Shown here piece by piece: positions 56,033-64,000 of a DNA stretch of 64,000 nt. A program made the position numbers and the translations under genes. This DNA comes from Euptelea pleiosperma. Taxonomy: Eukaryota > Streptophyta > Magnoliopsida > Ranunculales > Eupteleaceae. The notes under the pieces are model-generated. The model did not search any database. It had not been told where the DNA came from and saw only the letters and a program-made list of their open reading frames with translations. Numbering within the stretch: position 1 is the first letter of the stretch; each line of letters begins with the position of its first letter. The stretch covers positions 18,049,929 through 18,113,928 of the forward strand of contig CM068541.1 of assembly GCA_035048495.1 (NCBI GenBank), in the 5' to 3' direction.

Positions 56033-57363
56033 GACTTTTTAATAGACTATTCACTGTAATTTTACTGACTGTCCAAAAGAATGACAGATTATATGATTAG
56101 GATTATTTAATTGGACTGCTCTAGAAGATCATCTTTGTGAAATACCCTTAATGACAATCCTGAATGACCTGTTTCTATGCCTACCCATTGTGCGACATTG
56201 CCTCAAGTTTCCAACTTTTCTCCCATGAGTCGTCGAGTTGAGAGTCAAACCAATCAAGTTCTCAAGTTTTTGAATTGTCACAAAGTTTCAAGCATGCCCT
56301 CTCATAAGTATTTCAGGTTTTCAATGTCTTACTCACTTTTAATGAGGCTTATAAGTATTTTGTCTAGTCAAGCTTAATCTGATTTGCAGGAGAAACTTGG
56401 CTCTAGTGTTGACTGAGTCAAGTACACTAGTCAAAGTTTCACATTGACTCATTATGGCAGAGTTTCACATTATGCCTTGGGTTAAACTTAGGAATCTGCT
56501 CCATTCTAAGTTCTAATCCTAAATCCTTTGGCCACCATTTAAGGTCCAATTAACTTAAAAAGAGCATGAGAATTTGGTAAAATTGAGAACAAACTCACAA
56601 GGAATCTCCAGCATATGCATTGCCTTGTATCCACCCTACCTCTTGATAGTTTCCTATTTTAACAGTTAGTGCTCCTGAACTTGAACCTTTTAATGGGCAT
56701 TTAGATGCTTGTTCTTATGAAATGGCAGAAAATGCCATATTGTACATATTATGTTAAATGAATAATTTACAAATGGAAAAACACCACTATCATGAAATGC
56801 AATTTTAAGGTACCCTTAGGTTGAGAATAGCTGGAAGGCGTAATTGAATCTGCAGGGTGCTAAAAATCTCAGCAAGCATATCCAACTCCTCTCAAGTACT
56901 CTCAGGATTGGATTGGTGGACTAGAGGGAAGTCTGTAGAGTTTAGACTCTTTACAAATTGGCTTAGGCCACCAATATATAGCTCCTACATCCACATTTTT
57001 TTTGGTAGTTTAGCCTGTTTTTAAAGAGATCAGTAACTTGGTGAAGGCGGGTTTTGAAAGAGATCAGTAACCCGTTGTGATGTCCGGGCTGGGCCCGAGA
57101 CCACACTCTTGAGGCCTGGCCTGGCCCACATCTCAGCCTGATGAACCCACCCAATTAGCCCAGCCCAAGCCTGACCGACACACCCTTACATTCTTTTTAA
57201 TTTTTTAATTTTTTTTTTTTAAAAAGCACTTGGCCCGGCCCAGTCCATCCATCCCAACCCGACTCGACAAGACCAGCCCGGCACCCATCAGACATTGTAC
57301 ACGCAACCCGACGGTAACAATTATGATAATCGATTATCAAGACCAATAAATGTGCTCGGTAAG
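56033..57363. other. Gene-free stretch with GGGCC-rich patch
   Basis: No gene is recognised. 57080-57300 is rich in GGCCTGGCC, GGCCCGGCC and AGCCCAGCCC words, which resemble subterminal repeats of hAT elements; boundaries are not visible. Confidence 0.35.
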
Positions 57364-57926
57364 TGTCACGCCCCGAACTTGGGGTCCAGGACACCCGTCC
57401 CATGACCCAACCTGTAATCCATGGGTCAACCGATATGTGACATGGGTAACATATCAGTTGACCCAAGGACCCAATAGATTAATTAAGTCAAAATTGATCA
57501 TCTAAGTCAAAAACCTCAAAATTCGATAAAAAAATCTTTTTAACATAGCATTTAACCGGATGTATGCCCTAAAATCATAGAAACTGATTGGATTGTCCAA
57601 CAGGATCTCCATGTGGGTCCCACCACTCACAAACAGGTCGCCTTCATTGTAGTGGAGATGGAAGGATGCTAGTGGCCATTGGAAGCACAACCACAATCCT
57701 CCAGATTAGGTGACAGTTAAAGCGTCGTGCTGACTAAGCATCAACAAGTGAACCTCCTCCACTTGTCAATAATAATATAACATTGGCCAGATCACCCCCT
57801 TTATGTAGGGGAAAGTGTTATGCTGACTCATCATCGATAAAATAACAACCTCCTTGTCCATACCACATTTGGACCTTAGTAACGTAGCATTCAATAATTG
57901 AAGGAAATGTTTCCTCGGGCGTTACA
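57364..57926 (+). mobile_element. Possible short LTR or LTR fragment
   Basis: Starts TGTCACGCCCCGAACTTGGG and ends CTCGGGCGTTACA, termini like those of gypsy-type LTRs in the window. The flanks (GTAAG and CAAAT) do not form a TSD and the 563-bp length is short for this LTR type, so it may be an internally deleted or truncated LTR. Confidence 0.45.
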
Positions 57927-58041
57927 CAAATCAAGGGCTGTGAATCAATACAACAGGATGTGGGCCATAGCAATTTTTGGCATATTTTATTCTCAAATCA
58001 TGTGGGTCAACGTCCCCATGTATCGATAGGTGGGATTTGGG

Positions 58042-58410
58042 TAGGGGGTGCAACAGGCTGGTTCCGGTTCGTTCATAAGGTGGCCAGAACTGGAACTAAT
58101 GGTTCCGGTTCTCAAAATGATGGATCCGGGACCGGAATTGATTATTTAGTTTCTGTCGATTCCAGTCCCAGGTATATTGGTTCCAATTTTGATAATATGA
58201 GAATTTCAACACTTTATTTATATATCCGTTCCGGTTCCTATCGGTTTGGTTCCATATTAAACTATGCAGAAGCGGAACCATTATTTGCAGTTCAGTTCCT
58301 GTTCCGGTTCTTTTTTAATCGGTTCCCAAAAATGTGGAACCAGAAATGGTATTTTCGATTCCAGTTCCAATTCGGTTCTGGTTAAGCGGGTGCTAAAATT
58401 GACATCCCTT
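58042..58410. mobile_element. hAT-like MITE with GGTTCCGGTTC subterminal repeats
   Basis: The left end TAGGGGGTGCAAC and the complement of the right end AAGGGATGTCAATTTTAGCA resemble hAT TIRs. The body repeats GGTTCCGGTTC, GAACCGG and GGAACC in both orientations, the usual pattern of transposase-binding subterminal repeats. No clear 8-bp TSD and no transposase. The 141-codon open frame here is a by-product of the repeats. Confidence 0.6.
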
Positions 58411-58854
58411 GAGGGCCCCTCATTTGCATGTATAGTTGCTGATTTTTGAGTGTTATGACATCTTGATGTGAGCTTATCTCCCATGTATAGGTGGTGATTC
58501 CTGAATGCTAAGACATTTTTTTTTTCCAGAGACGTCATGTTTACTTTGGCATCTTTGATAATAGCCACGGAAGAACTAACTCATGCACATACTCGTTGCC
58601 AAAGAAGGGTAATAGAAGTGAACCTTAAATATTAGGGTATTTTAGTAACACCCCATGAAATTTGAAAGTAGTAATACTCCCTTATACTTTCAATGGTGGA
58701 TACCATGATGGCAGTGGCTATAACCATAGCTTGGTGGTGGTGATGATTGGTTGATCTTGCTACACTAGGAGAGGTGGTGCTCTGGATTGAAATTTGAAGG
58801 ACTAGGGTTTGATGATATGATTTGGAGATGGGTTGGGAAATTGGGTTTTGAATT

Positions 58855-59230
58855 TTTCATCATCATCATCATCTACGCCTCGTCCCAAATGTTTGGGTTT
58901 GGCAACATAAATCTTATTTCGCCATTTGACTACGTTTAGAGCTATATCTTCTGTCAAAGTCTAAGCTGTCTTCAGAAGTTCTCTTACTATATCCATCTTT
59001 TTCATTTTTACTATTCTTTTTTTTATGGCATTCAACTTGTACCAAAGCTCTCTTTCTCACCGGTGCTATCATTTGTTTTTGTTGCATATGCCTAAATTAT
59101 CTCAATTGACTTTCCCTTATTTTATCCCTTAATGAGTGTATTCTCAAGTTTCTTCGAATATGCTCATTTCTGATTTTATTTTCCTTAATTTTTCTACCCA
59201 TCCATCTCAACATCTTGGGTTTTAAATTCA
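58855..59230 (-). mobile_element. RTE-type LINE 3' end
   Basis: On the minus strand this translates, with stops, into the C-terminus of a plant RTE-clade reverse transcriptase: MLRWMGRKIKENKIRNEHIR, RNLRIHSLRDKIRESQLR, FRHMQQKQ..APVRKRALVQV, then the 3' UTR-like GCCAAACCCAAACATTTGGG, ACGAGGCGTAG, ending in a (GAT)n tail at 58860-58872. A short trinucleotide tail after such a motif is typical of plant RTE LINEs. 5'-truncated and decayed. Confidence 0.75.
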
Positions 59231-59447
59231 AAGTGTGCAAGAATCATAGATAAACCAATATTTTTGAAGCAAATCTCAACTTTATTTGTGTAATACCTTC
59301 AACTGTTTTTCATTTTATGGAGTAGATGAAATAACTAAAGAAAAACAAAGCAAGGCTTTTGAAGCAATTTTCACTGCACAGCGAAAAAAATAAAAAAGAC
59401 TCTTGAAGCAAATCCCTGTTGCAATTAATTTGGATGGTCAAGATTAC

Positions 59448-59450
<3 letters not shown>

Positions 59451-59506
<56 letters not shown>
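59451..59506. repeat. (AG)28 microsatellite
   Basis: Uninterrupted AG dinucleotides over 56 bp; likely polymorphic. The serine/leucine-repeat minus-strand ORFs across it are artefacts. Confidence 0.95.
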
Positions 59507-59509
<3 letters not shown>

Positions 59510-59782
59510 AACAAGGCAAAAGAGGAGTGAGGAATGTAGAGAAAAAAAGATGGGAAATTCCGTTTGAGAGAGATAAAGATTGAGAGAGCATAAAAGGAGG
59601 GGAGAGGGGGATGTTTGATTGTGTGTGGAATGATGGAATAAAGGACATGTCCGTAGTAGATGTCTCAACTCTCAAGTTCATTAAAGATCTCTGTGCTTGG
59701 TTTAGGATGTGTAGCATTCTGGTACTTGGGTTTATAGCTTATTGCTAGGGATAAACAATATCCATTGCTTATTGTTTTTCGC

Positions 59783-60248
59783 CATGGTTTTAAAAATGAC
59801 CGTTTTAAACGGTTACGCCCCAAGCCCATTTCCGTTAAAAACGTTTAACCACGTTTTATCATTTTTTAATTAAACGGCTTCTTTTTTTGTTTTAACAGCC
59901 GTTAAAATTGTTTAAACGGCCGTTAGAATTGTTTAAACAACCGTTTAATTCTGAAAAATTTTGTGAAAAAAATGGCTGCTAAATCCGTTTAATTCCGTTA
60001 AATTTGTTTAATTTCTGTTAAAATCCGTTAAATTCTAATTTTTTTTTAATTTTCAAATTTCAAAATTTGAATTTCAGCCCCATTTTTTTTCCGTTTTTTC
60101 CGTAAAAACCGTAAAAATCCATTTAATTCCATTTTTTCTCCTGTTTTTTCTATTTGTGCCCCTGGCCGTTTCAATCCGTTTTAACAGCTGTTTAAACGGT
60201 AATGCCCCCAGTCCGTTTAACCATTAAAACGGCTTCTATTAAACCTTT
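59783..60248. mobile_element. hAT-type MITE with AACGG repeats, copy B
   Basis: Starts CATGGTTTTAAAAATGACCG and ends ..ATTAAACCTTT, flanked by a perfect 8-bp TSD, TTTTTCGC (59775-59782 and 60249-60256). It is in opposite orientation to copies A and C. AACGG/CCGTT words fill both sides of a central TTTCAAAATTTGAATTTCAG. Confidence 0.8.
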
Positions 60249-60256
60249 TTTTTCGC

Positions 60257-60917
60257 TGGGTTTCAGATGGGCTTCTATGGATATTGGGTTTGGGTATGGC
60301 CGAATGATTTTGTTATTTAAATTGATTAATAGAAGACTAAAGGGTTATTTTTAGCATTTTAAAAGTTTTATAACAAGATCAATGGTCATTTACAGTTTAT
60401 CTTTAATGAATAGAAAAGTATTTCAGGTATTATTTAAGTTTTTTGACATGTGCTAATTAAAAATGCTAGGCGCATAAGTCAAAAGTCACAAGCACTTTCA
60501 AAATTGCCTATCCTTAACTTGTGAAAATAGCTACCCATTTTCTACTAATAAAAACCTAAAAAATTAAGTTTAAGCAAAGCAAAAAAGCAACTTTTAAACA
60601 TATTTTTTGCAATGCCAAGGGCAACCTTAGCGCTCTTGTGGCTGCCACCTTGGATGGGGATGTTGGGGACTTTTGCTGACTTCGTCCAGTAACGATAGGA
60701 AGAATTGCAAAATTGACTAGGCTGGAGCTCTGATGCGGGACAATAGCATCTCTACAGATGTTGGTTGTTGGAATCTTTAATGAGAGGACAAGGTATTTCT
60801 AAGAAACAAGTAGGGCGCCTCTCTCTTCAGCTAGGTAGCCGAAGCCTGAAGGAGTATCCTCTACTCATTTCCCAATATATTATATAGAAAATTTCTTAAA
60901 CGAAAAATTTTTTAAAT
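60257..60917. other. Gene-free spacer between MITE copies B and C
   Basis: No gene recognised. A GC-richer part (60600-60860) gives only short broken frames. Confidence 0.4.
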
Positions 60918-60925
60918 GTATTTAT

Positions 60926-61418
60926 CAAGGTTTAAAGAAGGCTGTTTTAACGGTTAAAAGGGCAGGGGGTGTTACCGTTTAAATGGCCGTTAAAATGGCC
61001 AGGGACGAAAATAGAAAAAAATGGGAAAAAATAGAATTTAATGAAATTAAACTGATTTTAACGGGTTTTAACGATTTTAACAGAAAAAAATGGAAAAAAA
61101 ATGCGCTGAAATTCAAATTTTGAAATTTCAAAAAAAAAAAAAAAAAACAGAATTTAACGGAAATTAAATGGATTTTAACAGAATTAAATGGATTTAACGG
61201 CCCTTTTTTCACAAAATTTTTCAGAATTAAACAGCTGTTTAAACGATTTTAACGGCCGTTAAAACTAAAAAAACAAAAAAATGGCCATTTTTTCAAAACC
61301 AATAAAATGTGTTTAAACAGTTTTATGGAAACGGGCTTGGGGCTTAATTGTTTAAATGGCCGTTAAAACCGTTAAAACGGCCGTTAAAACCGCTTAAACG
61401 GTCGTTTTTAAAACCATG
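60926..61418. mobile_element. hAT-type MITE with AACGG repeats, copy C
   Basis: Starts CAAGGTTTAAAGAAGGCTG and ends TTTTTAAAACCATG, flanked by GTATTTAT (60918-60925) and GTATTTAC (61419-61426), 7 of 8 matching. 493 bp; no coding capacity. Confidence 0.8.
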
Positions 61419-61504
61419 GTATTTACAATAACAAAAAAACTTTCTGATATTTACAAAAGAAAGTAACTAGGCGGCCCCACAAAAATTAAAGCTGAAAAGG
61501 CGAC

Positions 61505-61660
61505 CTGCAAACCAAAAATCAGCCTGATTAGTAATATAAAACCTTTGGATCTTTGCACTCAAATAATGCTCAAATTCCTACGGTTAAAATCAACCCATGA
61601 AAATAATTTCAATCCAATGCTTATACACCACTGATCATGTTTATTTTTGGTGTGTAGGTC
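61505..61660. mobile_element. MITE fragment of the GCCCAC/GGATGTTT family
   Basis: ACCAAAAATCAGCCTGATTA and CTCAAATTCCTACGGTTAAA are nearly identical to 16619-16690; the right part ends in TTTTTGGTGTGTAGGTC. Confidence 0.6.
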
Positions 61661-61835
61661 TGAAAAGTCTCGGTTGTCAAATCCCAAGAATACTTAGTTC
61701 TTCAATAATGGTATTTTTATATATGTTGCTGTGCCTCAAATCAACTAAAGACTGAAGTGTCAAAGATCAAGTGGACTTCGACAAAATAAACCAAAGAAGG
61801 ATTAAAGCTGAAGAAAAGATAACCCAAGTGTTCAA

Positions 61836-61930
61836 GATCAACTGAAGACAAAGTCAAAATTATCAAGTTCAACTGAAGACAAAGTCAAGTGATCAAGCTC
61901 AACTAAAGACAAAGTCAAAAGCTCAAGTAC
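61836..61930. repeat. 30-bp tandem repeat, three units
   Basis: CAACTGAAGACAAAGTCAA recurs with CAAGTT/CAAGCT spacers at about 61842, 61871 and 61901. Confidence 0.75.
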
Positions 61931-63000
61931 GTTCTCACTCAACGAATGTTCAACTATGAAGAAACTCGTGTTGCGATTACTTACACATATCTGAGGGTAA
62001 AACAGCGCGTTGCCAGCGGATATTGATTTACCTTAGATGGTTAAGTGTTAGTTAGGGATTGTGCGTGTGATGAGAAGAGAAATTCTTAGAACTTTGGTAG
62101 CATTCGGCTATGGACAAAATTGTCTGACCGACCAGCCCTTACATGCGGGCGACCGAAGGTCTGGTCGATTGGCCAAAATGGTTTGGTTGACCCTAACTCT
62201 TGGGATCGAGAAATTCGGCCATCAATGCGGTCGACCCTGCCAGTTTCGGATCTTGTTTGACGAAATCTTTTATGCGCTTAGAAGCTCATTTTGGCCCTTC
62301 AAACGGCAATATTTGGCATGGTTCTAGCAAAGGGAGGCCTGCTTATAAATTAGAGCCTTCTCCATCTATTAGAATCAACCCAATCAAGAGATCTCTACTT
62401 TTCGTTACTTGATTATCATTCTTTAAGTCTAGAGATCTGGAATTTGTGAGAGCTTCACCAGAGCAAAGCCGAGAATTCATTGTGAAGGCTCTAAGTGTTT
62501 GGAAGAGACTATTTGGGATTGTTATTTGTGGGGGAAAAATCCGGTCGACACTTCCTGCACGATCCCCGAGGAGTCGGATTGATGAATTGTGGATGAACTG
62601 CCCAGTGAGGTCGGCCTTGTTTCCGATGATCTTGAGAAGATGGGGCCGACTGATGTCCTTTCCTGCCTGGATTAGTCTGTCGCTACTCCAGTCGTCGGGG
62701 TACTTGCAATTACACTCTGATGCTCAAGTCAGTGTGGATCTAGATACTGTTGAACTAGTTCTTGATGCCTGTCTCTCTCTTTCTCTTGTATTTTTTTATT
62801 CCCTCTTTACTAGATTCTCTTTCTTTTTATTGGCCCTCAACAAGGAGTGCGTCGTTGTTGAGGAGCCTGTAACCATTATTTCTTGATAACGGTTTTTTGT
62901 TATGTTTTTTGGTCTGAGGGTAATGTTTCCCCCAAGCGCTTTGCGAGATGACGTTCCGATCGTTTAGGTCCAATATCTGTCAATTTTGAGCGACAAGCCT
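61931..63000. other. Retroelement-like region, no domain recognised
   Basis: Contains frames of 88 and 146 codons (62061-62327, 62446-62886) with no known domain. Sequence style (CGACCGAAGGTCTGGTCG words, CT-rich run) continues into the 108-bp array, so it is probably part of a repeat element extending beyond the window. Confidence 0.35.
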
Positions 63001-63049
63001 TTTCTCTTAGCTAGACGGCCCCGTCAGGTGTACCGACGAGGAACATCCT

Positions 63050-63600
63050 TTAGTCAGATGGTCTCATCAGGGGTTCCAATCAAGGACGAATGGCTTCTCC
63101 TGTTCTGTTCTGACAAGGCCAATCTTTTAGTCGGACGGCGTCGACAGTTGTCCTGATAGGGACAGACGGCTATACTTGTCGGTCCGATAAAGTCCATCCT
63201 TTGGTCAGACGCTGTTGGCAGTAGTTCCGGCAAGGCATACCCTTCATTCCGACATTGTCGGTAGTCGTCCTGACAGGGATGGACGATCGTAGCGACAAAG
63301 CCCATCCTTCAGTCGGGCGTTGTCGGTCATCGTTCTGGCGAAGCACATCCTTCAGTCGGACATTGTCGACGGTTGTCCTGATAGGGACGGACGGTTGTAC
63401 CGACCAAGCCCATCCTTCAGTCGGACGCTATCGGTCGTCGTTCTGGCAAAGCACATCCTTCAGTTGGACACTATTGGCGGTTGTCTTGACAGGGACGGAT
63501 GGTCGTACCGACAAAGCCCATCCTTCAGTCGGACGCTGTCGGCCGTCATTCTGGCAAAGCATACCCTTTAGTCGGCTGGCTGTCAGATCCTCCGATAAGG
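63050..63600. repeat. 108-bp tandem repeat array built of two half-units
   Basis: AAGCCCATCCTTCAGTCGG-type unit starts lie at 63190, 63298, 63406 and 63514, an exact 108-bp period. Each unit has two similar 54-bp halves (CATCCTTCAGTCGGACGYTGTCGG and CACATCCTTCAGTCGGACATTG-like). Less regular units extend upstream to about 63000. The open frames across it are by-products. Confidence 0.85.
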
Positions 63601-63859
63601 AGACATGTTTATCGGACTCTGGGACGAGATGGTCCGTGACCCATGGAGGTCAACTGGCCCCTTCCCAGAGAACGTACCTCATTAAGTGACATGTGGCATT
63701 GTCTTAGCTTCTCGAAGAATAGGGCACCCACATCGTCCCCTTTTTCGGACAGTTGACACGTCATTGGTCTAGCTGTCAGAGAAACCAACCGTCAGACTGT
63801 TCAGGCGTGCGAAACATACCGTCCGAAGGGAATATGTAATGATTTCACATTTTTTACGG

Positions 63860-64000
63860 GTTCTGCTAATGCCATGATGCCCTGGTGATAATATTAGGCA
63901 TTGCTAGTATAAATACCCCTGACCTCAGTTATTTTTTATTTTTTACAAGCTTTGACTCATCGAAGGTGATTTCTACTCTCTTTTCTTCTCTCTCCCCTTT
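63860..64000 (+). promoter_or_regulatory. TATA box and CT-rich leader at the window edge
   Basis: AGTATAAATACCCCTGACC (TATA 63908-63915) followed by a CT-rich tract. Together with the tandem array upstream this resembles the U3/R part of a long LTR on the plus strand; the rest lies beyond the window. Confidence 0.5.

Noticed and set aside
57364..57926. Considered a complete solo LTR
   Set aside because: Termini fit but the flanks GTAAG and CAAAT do not match, and the length is much shorter than the other LTR of this style. Kept only as a possible fragment.
57960..58385. 141-codon open frame
   Set aside because: It is the translation of GGTTCCGG subterminal repeats of a hAT-like MITE.
59310..59717. 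Minus-strand frames with long SL repeats
   Set aside because: They translate the AG microsatellite.
63054..63689. Open frames on both strands across 63 kb
   Set aside because: By-products of a 108-bp repeat, a multiple of three, which keeps frames open in every unit.
1..64000. tRNA, rRNA, CRISPR or bacterial-type operon features
   Set aside because: Nothing with cloverleaf, rRNA or spacer-array structure was seen; the DNA is plant nuclear. No previously undescribed multi-gene system could be supported.

Overview
The window is nuclear DNA of a flowering plant. It is AT-rich, with TATA and CT-rich leaders, U-rich introns with GT..AG ends, plant-specific B3 genes, a PHT1-type phosphate transporter fragment and every major plant transposon class. 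No species can be named from sequence alone; a non-grass angiosperm, perhaps a magnoliid, is only a guess. Intact genes are scarce. Two complete single-exon B3-domain genes (17.2 and 21.0 kb) are the only good cellular gene candidates. Most short ORFs are chance frames in repeats.

Layout. 0-12.3 kb is transposon-dominated: a TATA/CT-rich leader, a solo LTR with a perfect target-site duplication (TSD) at 1.71-3.75 kb, a decayed copia reverse-transcriptase stretch at 4.4 kb, a long-TIR Mutator-like element with 9-bp TSD at 6.47-7.34 kb, a second long LTR fragment up to 10.66 kb, and a hAT element with 8-bp TSD at 11.28-12.25 kb that itself carries a smaller hAT-type MITE. 12.35-47.3 kb is a mosaic of segmental duplications built from a few modules: exon fragments of folylpolyglutamate synthase (FPGS), a B3 gene, and repeated noncoding modules. 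One 7.2-kb block (12.80-20.00 kb) recurs nearly unchanged at 36.80-43.92 kb and carries a B3 gene and a 1.24-kb Helitron. Relics of CAF1 deadenylase, proteasome subunit RPN7 and PHT1 lie between the modules.

47.7-52.1 kb is a very young Ty1/copia element with apparently identical 210-bp LTRs and a perfect TSD, but with its reverse transcriptase core deleted. 52-64 kb holds low-copy-looking DNA without a recognisable gene, LTR and hAT fragments, an RTE-type LINE 3' end on the minus strand, an AG microsatellite, two more copies of the hAT-type MITE with 8-bp TSDs, and a 108-bp tandem repeat array upstream of a TATA box at the window's right edge.

No operon-like or novel multi-gene system is visible. 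The biological story is gene birth and decay: four B3 paralogues in different states (two open, one with a single nonsense codon, one with a lost start and two frameshifts) inside duplicated blocks, with transposon insertions that can be dated relative to the duplications because paralogous empty or filled sites lie in the same window.
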